Notes: generated from the sequence alone by a model not told the origin. A stretch of DNA of 64,000 nt from Debaryomyces hansenii CBS767 (GCF_000006445.2 NC_006046.2:1054001-1118000); one strand, 5' to 3'; shown: positions 1 to 10,315, counted from the first letter of the stretch. A program made the numbers and translations.

Positions 1-803
1 TTCCACTTAATTTCTCCTTTTTCAAGATACTCTAAGACCATATAAATCTTATGAGAATTTAAATCATCTAAAAGTTCTTTTAACTTAACAATATGCTTAT
101 GGCTGCACATTTTCATAATAGCAATTTCTCGTCTTATTTTGATGTCATAATCACTAGGACCGTCATTTTTTACTTTAGAACCATGTCTCATTCTTAAAGT
201 TGGTCTCTCTCTCTTGGATTTCCTATTGACAATCTTAATCGCAACTAATTCATTATGAACTAAGTCTCTAGCTAGTTTGACTTTACCATGTTCCCCCCTA
301 CCAATTTCTCGCAATATTTCATAGGTATTGAGTACCTTACGTTTGGTTAGTGGATCGTATTCTAGAAAAACACTTTTTGTCTCCTTCACTGGTTTCATTG
401 GCGTTTCCACAGGAAGAGGTGTTGTTGAGGTTTCTTTCATTATGACACCCCTACTTTCTGACCTGCTTCCTGTTCTACTTCCCGTTCGGCTTCCTGTTCG
501 ACTTCTACTTGAAGTATCAAGCGGATCCTTACCTAGCGACGTCATCGAATTCTTTCTGGATTCACTTAAAGATCGGTGTAGCATTCCCGTAACTTTACCA
601 AACAAGTTATGTCTCAAGTCCTTATCATCTAACCCGTTTGCATCATTTAGATGTTCCCCATCTCTGGACGCCGATATCGTAGGACTTAGGGCTTCCGACG
701 TAGAAATACCCGTTGTCGCCGTAGCAAGTTTATTGAAAATGACCGAATTTCCAGCACTATTGGGTATACGATCATTATTCCCATTAGCATGTGTCGACGA
801 CAT
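1..803 (-). CDS. SAK1: Snf1-activating kinase, Sak1-like (5' part only; 3' end lies outside the window)
   Basis: The start is the ATG at 803-801 on the minus strand. The frame stays open to base 1, giving about 267 residues. Residues 1-150 are Ser/Thr-rich and low complexity, with a tandem RTGS repeat near residue 105. A kinase domain follows: Gly-rich loop IGRGEHGKVK, then VAIKIVN with the catalytic Lys, then REIAIMK with the helix C Glu, and the hinge MVLEYLEKGEIKW at the window edge. The GEHGKVKLARD loop is typical of the CaMKK-like yeast kinases Sak1, Tos3 and Elm1, which phosphorylate the Snf1 (AMPK) activation loop when glucose is low. SAK1 is preferred because of the long Ser-rich leader; Tos3 or Elm1 is the alternative. 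The catalytic loop and the C-terminus cannot be seen. Confidence 0.75.
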   Translation of the reverse strand, partial: MSSTHANGNNDRIPNSAGNSVIFNKLATATTGISTSEALSPTISASRDGEHLNDANGLDDKDLRHNLFGKVTGMLHRSLSESRKNSMTSLGKDPLDTSSRSRTGSRTGSRTGSRSESRGVIMKETSTTPLPVETPMKPVKETKSVFLEYDPLTKRKVLNTYEILREIGRGEHGKVKLARDLVHNELVAIKIVNRKSKRERPTLRMRHGSKVKNDGPSDYDIKIRREIAIMKMCSHKHIVKLKELLDDLNSHKIYMVLEYLEKGEIKW

Positions 804-1191
804 TTCAATAATTTATGTTCCTAGTATTGCTGGTTTAATATGTATATTAATGAAAATTCTGATCTTAATTAACACTTGCAATAATATGTACCATTTGGTG
901 GATTATTCGATGTATTTGTCAACGAACTAATATACTAGTTTCGTCTTTTTTTTCAAATATATACTACAGTTTTGATATGACTTGACAATTGTATTACCCT
1001 TAACCTGTTTTATATAGTATCTCTTAACAGATTTTGTCTTATCTAATACTGGGCACTTACTCATTCCTGTTGACATTGTTCATATGCCCACACTAGATTT
1101 TACAAAAATCATGTGACAAAATATTTTACTCTCTTACAAATCTATACTAAACGAATATAACGCTATACAAAAGGTAATCGTATGGAATAAT
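804..1191. other. Intergenic, SAK1 promoter and RPN13 3' flank
   Basis: AT-rich spacer between the SAK1 start and the RPN13 stop. I see no gene, repeat or recognisable regulatory site in it. Confidence 0.6.
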
Positions 1192-2189
1192 CTATTCGTT
1201 CATTTCATCGTCATTCTTAGATTCGACGTTAGGATGTTCTTCGTTTTCTTTTTCTTCCTTTTTGCCCAGCTCTCTCACACCATTCAAGAAAGATTCAATA
1301 CCCTCCCCTTGGTAATCATATTTCAAAGTCTGGGCTAAGAGGTATCCAGCACCACTTCCTTCTCTCAACAGCTCGCTTAATTTGTTCGTAGATTGCTGGA
1401 AGAAGCCGCTTCTTACCACATCCAAAATGTCGTGTTTGGTGGGATTCGTAGATTCAGGTAAGTGGCTCGCATATAGTTGAGATAACTGGTCTGGAGACAA
1501 GGTGTCAAGGTGTTTTTCAATCAATTCCACCGTTAACACGTCTGAAATGGATGCAATGGGCAACTTGATGCCTTCTTGGCTGGCAGTGTTTGCTTCTTTG
1601 GTGGCGGCCGAAGAGGAGGTGCTTTGGGGTAATACGGCCTCTGGCTTGGTTCTAGTTGCGTTAATAGACATGGTCCTAAGGATACTCTTTTTTATTATGT
1701 TTGTCTTTATTTACATTATATTGTGCTTGTATAACTTAAATAGAAAGAACGTACTTACTCTTCGGTTTCTTCTTTAGCTTCCTGTTCGTCTTCTTCACCA
1801 CTTGAAGAAATCAATTTATTCACCTTATCCAATATGCTCTTGTCCTTGGTGGTCAATTTGCTCAATTCCTCGTCGTCCCCGACGTCTTGTAACCAATACA
1901 AATTCTTTCCTCCAGAACTCAAAAATGTCAATGCAACTACTCGTCCTGTTTTACACGAAGTCACCTGTTTAAAACTGACATCTCCTGGTATGACTAACAA
2001 TTCATCTTTCTCGATGTTTCCTGACCCATTTGACTTTGGCGACCACGTAAAGTCAAAGAAATCTTCATCATCTGCGTTTGGCTTGAGTGAGATGACTCCC
2101 TTATGTGGTAATGGTGTGCAACGCTTAGTTTCTTCGTCATATTCCACTTTACCGGCGTTGAATTTTATTGTTTTAGACGCCATATTCAA
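1192..2189 (-). CDS. RPN13: Proteasome ubiquitin receptor Rpn13 with Pru and DEUBAD domains, one intron
   Basis: The model is complement(join(1192..1651,1759..2189)), 296 residues. Exon 1 (about 144 residues) is a Pru domain: it opens with SKTIKFNAGK, followed by KGVISLKPN, FFDFTWSPK and NLYWLQD, as in Rpn13/ADRM1. Exon 2 carries a DEUBAD-type helical domain (FFQQSTNKLSELL, then YQGEGIESFLNGVRELGKKEE). In other species this domain binds and activates the deubiquitinase Uch37. A charged tail ends the protein. Rpn13 sits on Rpn2 in the 19S particle and binds ubiquitin through Pru loops. The Saccharomyces protein, about 156 residues, has only the Pru part, so this longer form is the ancestral layout. 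The start could also be the second ATG, at 2183. It is divergent from the CinA-domain gene, about 200 bp away. Confidence 0.87.
1652..1758 (-). other. RPN13: Intron of RPN13
   Basis: The donor GTAAGT starts at 1758. A branch-like TATTAAC lies 8 nt before the acceptor ACTAG, which ends at 1652, and splicing there is in frame (GA|A). A second AG (CCTTAG, ending at 1676) is also in frame and would add 8 residues, but it has no good branch site. The branch-to-acceptor distance matches the CDC3 and PHO85 introns in this window. Without splicing, translation stops at the TAA inside the donor. Confidence 0.8.
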
Positions 2190-2390
2190 TGTGTTATATC
2201 TGTAATTCTCAATGGATGCTCTATTAGTCTACAATGAATAGAAAGAACAGATCTATTGAACTATTGGGATCATAAATATCGCCACTCAAAAGCCAAAGTG
2301 CGCGTACACGACTCGCTTTTGATAAACTATCTACCTTTATTATACGAATTGTCATATTACCTACGAAATTACAGATAGGTAAACAGCAAT

Positions 2391-2912
2391 ATGGGATTTC
2401 CACCGGCAGAAATTGAAGAATTGGTTGGTAACATAGCTGAGCTTTTAAGATCGAGAAATCAGACATTAGCTATATCAGAAGCTGCTTGCGGGGGATTATT
2501 GTCAGCATACATAATATCAATTCCGGGTGCATCCAATTTCTATATTGGAGGTAAGTTGGTGTATGCGTTGAAGCAGAGATTGAAGCTCTCTGGATGGTCA
2601 GAAGATGAAATCAGTCATTATATGGGACCATCGGAGCAGGTAGCATTAAAATTGGCTCGGACCACTAAATACGAGCTTGGGTCGACGTTCGTGTTATCGG
2701 AAACTGGGTTTGCGGGACCTACAACCAACTTGCATATGCTGAATTTGGCAAGCGATGTGGATAAGGTCGGGACTGTCTATTTGGGACTAAGTGGGCCTGG
2801 TGGAGAGGTGTCGTGTGAAAGACACACCGATAATGGGAATAGATCGGAGAACATGGCAGCATTTGCCAAAATGGGGTTGGAGTTCTTATATGAACAATTG
2901 GAAAAGCAGTAA
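2391..2912 (+). CDS. CinA C-terminal domain protein (possible nicotinamide-nucleotide amidohydrolase)
   Basis: A 173-residue protein that is one CinA_C domain with no N-terminal MoCF-like domain. Visible family motifs are TLAISEAACGG near residue 25 (bacterial PncC has a similar AESCTGG), SIPGASNFYIGG, the YA-K turn, and ETGFAGPTT near residue 103 (compare SGIAGP). In bacteria this fold deamidates nicotinamide mononucleotide to nicotinate mononucleotide. Stand-alone versions are common in fungi and their role is poorly known. The usual bacterial Ser-Cys pair is replaced by Ala-Ala-Cys (EAACGG), so activity should not be assumed. There is no targeting peptide or membrane segment. Confidence 0.8.
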   Translation: MGFPPAEIEELVGNIAELLRSRNQTLAISEAACGGLLSAYIISIPGASNFYIGGKLVYALKQRLKLSGWSEDEISHYMGPSEQVALKLARTTKYELGSTFVLSETGFAGPTTNLHMLNLASDVDKVGTVYLGLSGPGGEVSCERHTDNGNRSENMAAFAKMGLEFLYEQLEKQ

Positions 2913-4579
2913 ACATGAAGTTATGGTATTAGATTTATAGATGTATGTATTAGGGTGCACGATTTTCAATCATTTAGTCAATCCTATTACTGGGGTTAAT
3001 TGGTGCAATTCAGAAGTAATGAATAAGTATGAGATCCCTGATAATGGTAATAATGGTACTTTATGGTGCTTTATGTAGTTTCCCTTTATGTTATCCCTGT
3101 ATCCAAAAAAAAATGTAGACCATTGAGGTCAATGATTAGTAGATGGAAGTTTTAATCTCCTAAATCAAAGACAATGCTACAGAACTCTCCTCGGTGACTT
3201 GTAGCATTTGTGGCTTGTTGGAATGATATGACACCTATATTTCGTATTTCTGTATTTGGGTTGGATATATGACATCCGGGTTTCTTATTTGATTTTTCGT
3301 AGATGGCTTTGGGGACTACGAATTGGTCACCACATCATGCTAACCAACCTAGACATATTATATTTCATGTATGTTTTCCTTTTGTACAATAGGGAATAAC
3401 CGGGAAGATGAATCCAGATAAATAAAACTTACGGACATCCAATATCATATCTGGTATCAGAGTTCTTTTAAAGTGAGCGCTCTTTGCAGCCTACGGTATA
3501 GACTACTTTTTTTTTTTTCATATCAAAAACAGCATTTCCATAAATTAGGTGGGCCCGGATTGGTTACTAATACCTTGTTGTTGTTATTCTAGCTTGCTTC
3601 GTGGATAAATGATTTTTGCTGACTTTTTGTAATCAATTTCTATATTTCTGTCAAATTTTCAAACTTTCTGTAAATGGTAAATTATGCAACAAAACTTTTG
3701 CACAGATTTAACTACAAAAATAAGTTAAACATTTTAAATTAATTATAAGGTATGCTTATTCATGGTTAATATAGAGGAATATACTGTTAGTAGTCTGAAA
3801 GCTTACTACTGATTATTTGTTCATTCAAGAATATCATAGAGACATATTTAGGGGAGGACATGACCCACTGGGGTTTTCTGTTTTATCTGTTAAATTCAAG
3901 ACCACAATCAATATAACATAATTTAGGAAATAGATGCATCAATTTCATCTATCTTCTATCTTTTTTTTTCTCGTGTTGTGTCTTGGTTCTGTCATTTAAC
4001 AGAAACATTCGTACGTGGTAAAACGTAGAACCACCTTCTAATTATAATTATTCCTTGCAAACCTACCGCTTGCCGAGTACATACTTCGACAAGAAATGTA
4101 TAACAATGACGAATTTAATGATATATACTCTACAAATGCTTACATGGATTGAAAATGAAAGATTGCTTCACCTCAGTATGTGAAATTTTGACCAACATAA
4201 ATCATCTAATTCATATCCTTACAATACGGGATAGGCACTAAAAAAATAAGAAGCACATATAGCTAGGAGTAGATAGTATATACATTCTGAACACACAATT
4301 ATCTATTTGATATTAAGGCTACCCCGAAGGTAATTAAAATAAACGTAGTAATTTTACACCCATTTTGAACATGTGAGAGACACGTATTTGTGTTTTTTTT
4401 TTCAAGGCCAAAAAGCTTGAACGATCTCGAATCAATTATTGGGAAGACAACAAACAATTAATTTATAGATAAATTATACTTACGATTAAGTACAGATTAT
4501 CTTATTAGGATTGATTATTGTAAAATTCAATAAATAACGAAAGGATTTTTGTTTTAATAATTATTGAGATTAATTCATT
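2913..4579. other. Long intergenic region upstream of CDC3
   Basis: A 1.67 kb AT-rich stretch without a credible ORF. It holds several T runs (for example near 3505-3518, 3961 and 4395). I see no tRNA A/B boxes, LTR ends or long repeats. A short RNA gene (snoRNA or other ncRNA) could be hidden here, but I cannot identify one by eye. Confidence 0.5.
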
Positions 4580-5991
4580 ATGAGTGGTATGTTTACTTGT
4601 GATAAACTGATATTAACGATCGATTAGACGCCTAATACTAACATAACATAGCCGAAGTAGAATCTATTCCTCAAGTTGAGAATCAAGCATCAGCAGCTTA
4701 TGAAAATACAGCTAAACAAAATCCGATAGAAAATATTCAACAAGAGCTTAAGATTATTAAGCGTAAGTTGAATGGATATGTTGGGTTTGCAAACTTACCA
4801 AAGCAATGGCACAGGAAATCGGTCAGAAGAGGTTTTACATTGAATATAATGATTGCCGGAGAAAGTGGGTTGGGTAAAAAAACTTTGATAAACACGTTAT
4901 TCAACAGGGAAATTTTATCTAATGACATTAACGAGGAATCAGCAGAATTCGATGACGGAGAGACCCAACCTGTCAGAACCAGAACCGACAAGGCTGAAAT
5001 TGAAGAAGATGGTGTTAAATTGAACTTGAGTGTTATATCTACACCAGGATTTGGTGAATCAATTAACAATGCTGACTCTTGGAAGCCAATCGTTGACGAA
5101 ATTAATGACAGGTTTGATGCCCACTTAGAAGCAGAAAGTAGAATAAATAGATCTGCTATTGTTGACAATAGGGTCCACGCGTTCCTTTATTTTATTGAAC
5201 CAACTGGTCACTCTTTGAGATCTTTGGATATTGCTCTTATGAAAGAGATTCACGAAAAGGTCAATTTGATTCCAGTTATTGCCAAGTCGGATACGTTGAC
5301 TGAAGAAGAAATTATCGATTTCAAGCAAAGAATCTTAGAAGATATTAGGTATCAAGGAATTAAGACCTTCAATCCAGCTCAATATGACAACGATGATGAA
5401 GAATCTTTTGCTAACACTCAGAGCATCATGAACAAATTACCATTTGCTGTGGTTGGATCTACTAAGGAGGTCGAAACTGTCGACGGCAGAATTGTCAGAG
5501 GTAGAAGCTATCCATGGGGTATAATCGAAGTTGACAATGAGGAACACTGTGACTTTATAAAATTACGTCAATTATTGATAAGAAACTTTTTAGAAGAATT
5601 AAAAGAACATACCGCCAATTCATTATATGAAAATTACAGATCCGAAAAATTATTGAGAATGGGAATCCAACAAGATAACTCGGTCTTTAAGGAATTCGAT
5701 CCATTGGCAAGACAAGAAGAAGAGAAGAGCCTCCACGAAGCTAAATTGGCTAAGATGGAAGCAGAAATGAAGAATGTTTTCCAACAAAAGGTTTCAGAAA
5801 AAGAGAAAAAATTACAAAGATCAGAAGCCGATTTGTTTGCTAGACATAAAGAAATGAAAGACAAATTATCTAAACAAATAAAATTATTAGAAGATAAGAA
5901 AGAACAATTAGAGAAGCAAAAATCGTTACCCCAAGAGCCAGCACAACCAGCACCGGCACCAACAAAGAGTCGTAAGGGTTTCTTACGTTAG
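4580..5991 (+). CDS. CDC3: Septin Cdc3, one intron
   Basis: The model is join(4580..4586,4652..5991), 448 residues. Exon 1 is only ATGAGTG, and exon 2 continues in frame as AEVESIPQ. The protein has the Cdc3 signature NGYVGFANLPKQWHRKS, a septin GTPase domain (residues about 65-350) with P-loop GESGLGKK, G4 motif AKSD and the septin-unique RGRSYPWG, then a C-terminal coiled coil (about 360-430) and the Cdc3-type tail GFLR. Cdc3 is a core subunit of the hetero-octameric septin rod at the bud neck. The P-loop Ser/Thr is Lys (GKK) and the G3 Asp is Ser (STPGFG), so GTP hydrolysis is probably lost. This fits the view that Cdc3 is a catalytically silent septin. Confidence 0.93.
4587..4651 (+). other. 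CDC3: Intron of CDC3
   Basis: Donor GTATGT at 4587, branch TACTAAC at 4636-4642, acceptor ATAG ending at 4651. It follows a 7-nt coding exon. Retention gives a stop after 14 further codons. Confidence 0.88.
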
Positions 5992-6447
5992 ATGAAACTA
6001 ATGAATTTATTTTTATCTATGAGGGAGAATCTTTATTTCATTATTGGCTTTTATATATGTTTTAAATATAGGTAATACGAGATAACCGTAGATCCAAATA
6101 TTGGTCGTTTCGGCGCATACTATATCTATGTGTTCTGTCAAAACTCAGAACTACTAAGAATAAGTCCTGTAGTGTGGTGTACTAAATTTCCGTCCTATTG
6201 TTCAGGTGCGAATAATTATGACCATCTGGAATTCTTTCCGTTTGACTATTGTACTCGGCTTGAATAAGTAGGACAAGTTTCTAAAATCTCGTGACCGACA
6301 TTATAGCAATTTTTCAAAATGAATATGACAATTCAAATTACGTTAGCCCTGAAATTTGTATAAATAATTTAAGTAATCGAAAGAACTGATACCCAATTTA
6401 TCAATTAAGTCTTGTTCGAACTGTTAACGTATTTAATTGATATTTAA
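5992..6447. other. Intergenic, CDC3 3' flank and POM33 promoter
   Basis: AT-rich spacer. I see no coding or repeated element in it. Confidence 0.6.
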
Positions 6448-7340
6448 ATGTCTAATCAAGCTAAATCTGCTCCGAATGCTGCTACAAGCAAGCCAGCTAC
6501 TAGTGCCTCAACTACTGCAGGGGCCCCAAAGAGCAAAGGGGTCAATACCAGTCAATTGGTTGAAACTATCCAAGTATGTACAATCGACCTTGTGTCTACC
6601 TTTAAGATGAGTTACTAACTAAATATTTTTAGACTTTACAATTTGCGTGGTTTGTTGGCCATGTTTTGACTTTATGGGGAATTTTCCTCTTCACCTTGAC
6701 TTTTATCAAAAGTGGAAGCCGTTTCCATAGGTTTTGGTACCAGTTGGCGTTATTTGGTATTATCGAGAGTTTTGGTATATTGTTGTACCAATTAATCACC
6801 AAGAAGGCTCTTAAGGTTAACCAAATCTTAAAAGACGACAACACTCAGTACTTCTTATTAGGAAGTGTTTTGCTTTTAATCAGACCATACGTGCTTATTC
6901 CATTATTACCATTCGCATTGTTTTCCTTGTTCCATGTATTAGCATACACCAAGGGATACCTCTTGCCTATTTTCGGTATGGCTGACAGGGGAATCTCCAA
7001 GCAAATTGAAAATTTCATCAGCAAAAACAATACCAAGTCTATCCAAGTTGCCAGTTTATTAGAAATCTACAGTTTCTTGTGGTTGACCGTCAGAGTTATC
7101 TTATTCAGAAAAAGATCGCTCATTCCATGGGCCTTCTACGCCGTTTTCCTCAAAATGAGATACGAAAAGTCCATTTTCACCAGAAACTACTTCAAGTCTT
7201 TGGAACTCCAATTGGATGAAGCTGTCAACAAAATTAACAACCCAGCTGTCAAGGATGTATGGATCAAAGCCAAGGGCGTCATCAGAAATGCCGGTGGAAT
7301 CTACCTCGTTAACGACTACACCAAGGAAAAACTGACCTAA
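6448..7340 (+). CDS. POM33: TMEM33-family membrane protein Pom33, one intron
   Basis: The model is join(6448..6573,6633..7340), 277 residues. Exon 1 encodes a polar Ala/Ser/Thr-rich head. Exon 2 starts at TLQFAWFVGHVLTLWG and holds about four hydrophobic segments (near residues 45-70, 75-100, 120-150 and 185-205), followed by an amphipathic, basic C-terminus. This matches the TMEM33/Krueppel-homologue family (yeast Pom33 and Per33). These proteins act in the nuclear envelope and ER, help place nuclear pore complexes and bind curved membranes through the C-terminal helix. Pom33 and Per33 cannot be told apart here. The CTG codon at 7332-7334 would be Ser in a CTG-clade species. Confidence 0.85.
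6574..6632 (+). other. POM33: Intron of POM33
   Basis: Donor GTATGT at 6574, branch TACTAAC at 6613-6619, acceptor TTTTTAG ending at 6632. Both exons join in frame. Confidence 0.9.
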
Positions 7341-8113
7341 CCTCCTCAACCTCTATTTCCCACCACTATTCTCCTACTTTCTGTTAATTTATTTTTTTCT
7401 ATAATATTGGTTATTACTATGTTTATTTTAATACATTTTTCTTGTTAGTACATTTGCTTACATCTGCACGTTCACGGATCTTCTACCACCGGACGTTTCA
7501 GTAAAATTGTCTTGCCAGAGTTCTGTGATGGCAATACGTACTGTAACCGCACCCTAAACACCATCAGAACCATTGTTTTAGCATTACCATTAATGTGTTA
7601 CTGAGCCATTATAATCGTAGATTTAGATTCTATTTATACATTATAAAGTTCCCATACATATTAAGGTTCTCTAATTTGTGGTCTACGTCATACAGTTTTC
7701 CATGCGCTAAGTTCCATGCATCGCCTGGTGCGCGATAAAACCCTATTGGTGTATAAATGTATCTGGTGTATAGCAGATAAAATCTCATCGATGATATCAT
7801 AATGCAACTTTTTTCGCAACATTTGGTGGTTCCAAAAGATTCCATTCGATTCCGCAGGTTTCTATGAGCGTCGAAATGGCTTTCGGCAACAAGAAAAGTG
7901 CGATTTTCAGTAATTATTCTCAATCCAGTATAGAATATTGTAGAATTATATGGAAACGGGATTGTGCATGGGCGATCAAAAAAAACTTATTATTCCAAGT
8001 ATAAAGGTCGACAAAAATCCTTAATTAATTGAAAGTTTTTCTTCTTTTAGATATAGATAATTGGTTATTATATTTCTAATACATTAATTAATTTTCATTT
8101 ATAATATACAAAT
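7341..8113. other. Intergenic, HSP70 promoter
   Basis: It holds the step-type heat shock element described separately, and an AT-rich leader (about 8010-8113) before the HSP70 start. A 97-codon reverse frame at 7630-7923 looks like chance. Confidence 0.6.
7829..7863 (+). promoter_or_regulatory. Step-type heat shock element
   Basis: TTC triplets begin at 7830, 7840, 7850 and 7860, exactly 10 bp apart and in the same orientation, with one more at 7845. This is the step-type arrangement that yeast Hsf1 can bind. It lies about 250-285 bp upstream of the HSP70 start. The spacing is seen directly; Hsf1 binding is inferred. Confidence 0.6.
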
Positions 8114-10060
8114 ATGTCAAAAGCTGTTGGTATTGATTTAGGTACAACCTACTCTTGTGTTGCTCACTTCGCTAACGATAGAGTCGAAATTATCGCTAAC
8201 GACCAAGGTAACAGAACCACTCCATCTTTCGTTGCATTCACTGACTCTGAAAGATTAATTGGTGATGCTGCTAAGAATCAAGCTGCTATGAACCCTTCTA
8301 ACACCGTTTTCGATGCTAAGAGATTGATCGGTAGAAAGTTCAGCGACGCTGAAGTTACCGAAGATGCTAAGCACTTCCCATTCAAGATCGTTGAAAGATC
8401 TGGTAAGCCACACATCGAAGTCGAATACAAGGGTGAAAACAAGGTTTTCACTCCAGAAGAAATTTCTTCTATGGTCTTAAGTAAGATGAAGGAAACCGCT
8501 GAAGGTTACTTAGGTGAAAAGGTTAACGACGCTGTTGTTACCGTTCCAGCTTACTTCAATGACTCCCAAAGACAAGCTACCAAGGATGCTGGTTTGATTG
8601 CTGGTTTAAACGTTATGAGAATCATTAACGAACCAACTGCCGCTGCTATCGCTTACGGTTTAGACAAGAAGGACGCCGAAGAAAAGAACGTTTTAATTTT
8701 CGATTTAGGTGGTGGTACTTTCGATGTCTCTTTATTATCTATTGAAGATGGTATTTTCGAAGTCAAGTCTACCGCTGGTGACACTCACTTGGGTGGTGAA
8801 GATTTCGATCACAGATTAGTTAACCACTTTGTTAACGAATTCAAGAGAAAGAACAAGAAGGACTTATCTACTAACCAAAGAGCTTTAAGAAGATTGAGAA
8901 CCGCTTGTGAAAGAGCTAAGAGAACCTTATCTTCTTCCGCTCAAACTTCCATTGAAATCGATTCCTTATACGAAGGTGTTGACTTCTACACTTCTATCAC
9001 CAGAGCTAGATTCGAAGAATTATGTCAAGATTTATTCAGATCCACTATCGACCCAGTCGAAAAGGTCTTAAGAGATGCTAAGGTTGACAAGTCTTTAGTT
9101 CACGAAATCGTCTTAGTCGGTGGTTCTACCAGAATTCCAAAGGTCCAAAAATTAGTCTCTGACTTCTTCAACGGTAAGGAACCAAACAGATCTATCAACC
9201 CAGATGAAGCCGTTGCTTACGGTGCCGCTGTCCAAGCTGCTATCTTATCTGGTGACACTTCATCTAAGACTCAAGATTTATTGTTATTAGATGTTGCTCC
9301 ATTATCTATGGGTATTGAAACCGCTGGTGGTATCATGACCAAGTTGATTCCAAGAAACTCTACTATCCCAACCAAGAAGTCTGAAACTTTCTCCACTTAC
9401 GCTGACAACCAACCAGGTGTCTTAATTCAAGTCTTTGAAGGTGAAAGAGCTAAGACCCAAGATAACAACTTATTAGGTAAGTTCGAATTATCCGGTATTC
9501 CTCCAGCACCAAGAGGTGTTCCACAAATTGAAGTTACCTTCGATGTTGATGCTAATGGTATCTTAAACGTCTCCGCCTTAGAAAAGGGTACCGGTAAGAC
9601 TCAAAAGATTACTATTACTAACGACAAGGGTAGATTATCTAAGGAAGATATCGAAAGAATGGTTTCTGATGCCGAAAAATTCAAGGATGAAGATGAAAAG
9701 GAAGCTGGTAGAGTCCAAGCCAAGAACGCTTTAGAATCTTACGCTTACTCCTTAAAGTCTACCTTAGGTGAAGAACAATTCAAGGAAAAGTTAGATGCTG
9801 CTGAAATCGAAGAAGTCACCAAGGCTGCTGACGAAACCATTGAATGGTTAGACTCCAACACAACTGCCACTCAAGAAGAATTCTCTGACAAACAAAAGGA
9901 ATTAGAAGGTAAGGCCAACCCAATTATGGCTAAGGCTTACCAAGCCGGTGCTGCTCCAGGTGGTGCTGAAGGTGCCGCTCCAGGTGGTTTCCCAGGTGCT
10001 CCAGGCGGTGCTGCTCCAGATGCTTCTGCTGACGGTCCAACTGTTGAAGAAGTTGATTAA
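8114..10060 (+). CDS. SSA2: Cytosolic HSP70 chaperone, Ssa type
   Basis: A 648-residue HSP70. The nucleotide-binding domain (1-about 385) shows [16 protein letters not shown], the [17 protein letters not shown] phosphate region, [10 protein letters not shown] and the [11 protein letters not shown] adenosine loop. The linker [11 protein letters not shown] leads to the substrate-binding domain and lid. A Gly/Ala/Pro-rich tail ends in EEVD, the docking motif for TPR co-chaperones, so the protein is cytosolic. There is no signal peptide or HDEL. Codon use is strongly biased (TTA/TTG Leu, AGA Arg, no in-frame CTG noticed), as expected for a very highly expressed gene. The heat shock element upstream suggests Hsf1 control. 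SSA paralogues cannot be separated by eye, so the number is provisional. Confidence 0.93.
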   Translation: MSKAVGIDLGTTYSCVAHFANDRVEIIANDQGNRTTPSFVAFTDSERLIGDAAKNQAAMNPSNTVFDAKRLIGRKFSDAEVTEDAKHFPFKIVERSGKPHIEVEYKGENKVFTPEEISSMVLSKMKETAEGYLGEKVNDAVVTVPAYFNDSQRQATKDAGLIAGLNVMRIINEPTAAAIAYGLDKKDAEEKNVLIFDLGGGTFDVSLLSIEDGIFEVKSTAGDTHLGGEDFDHRLVNHFVNEFKRKNKKDLSTNQRALRRLRTACERAKRTLSSSAQTSIEIDSLYEGVDFYTSITRARFEELCQDLFRSTIDPVEKVLRDAKVDKSLVHEIVLVGGSTRIPKVQKLVSDFFNGKEPNRSINPDEAVAYGAAVQAAILSGDTSSKTQDLLLLDVAPLSMGIETAGGIMTKLIPRNSTIPTKKSETFSTYADNQPGVLIQVFEGERAKTQDNNLLGKFELSGIPPAPRGVPQIEVTFDVDANGILNVSALEKGTGKTQKITITNDKGRLSKEDIERMVSDAEKFKDEDEKEAGRVQAKNALESYAYSLKSTLGEEQFKEKLDAAEIEEVTKAADETIEWLDSNTTATQEEFSDKQKELEGKANPIMAKAYQAGAAPGGAEGAAPGGFPGAPGGAAPDASADGPTVEEVD

Positions 10061-10250
10061 TTTAATAAAAAAAATAAAATATAAATAAATATTGCGAATA
10101 TTTTGGGTTAAATTGTACTAGATAAAGAATAGATAATTGTGTATTTTTTATTTATTAATGATTATAAGATTTAGATTGAAAAGTTTATTGTAGTTGAAAT
10201 CAACAAAGATTTCATTCAGAAATTCGAGGTAGATATATTAGACTATAAAA

Positions 10251-10315
10251 AGTCCAATCTATTGAACAAAGGTTGTGCCAGACATTAAAGTCCAATCTAC
10301 AAAGGTTGTGCAGAC
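10251..10315. repeat. Imperfect tandem repeat of 27-33 bp
   Basis: The first copy is 10251-10283 and the second 10289-10315. Both contain AGTCCAATCT and AAAGGTTGTGC and end in CAGAC. The second lacks the internal ATTGAA and one C. Confidence 0.8.

Noticed and set aside
328..930. 200-codon forward frame
   Set aside because: Antisense to SAK1; the minus strand has clear kinase motifs and the forward translation is not protein-like.
1192..2189. Two separate genes instead of RPN13
   Set aside because: Donor, branch and acceptor join the two frames in phase, and Pru plus DEUBAD is the known order in Rpn13.
2276..2287. Possible Rpn4 (PACE) site before RPN13
   Set aside because: The reverse strand reads AGTGGCGAT, only 7 of 9 to GGTGGCAAA, too weak to call by eye.
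4097..4153. 18-codon frame upstream of CDC3
   Set aside because: Very short, no splice signals linking it to CDC3, which has its own good exon 1.
7845..7856. TTCGATTCC, similar to a tRNA B box
   Set aside because: No matching A box or cloverleaf around it; the triplets are better explained by the phased heat shock element.
7630..7923. 97-codon reverse frame upstream of HSP70
   Set aside because: Overlaps the heat shock element, no recognisable motif, composition of non-coding DNA.
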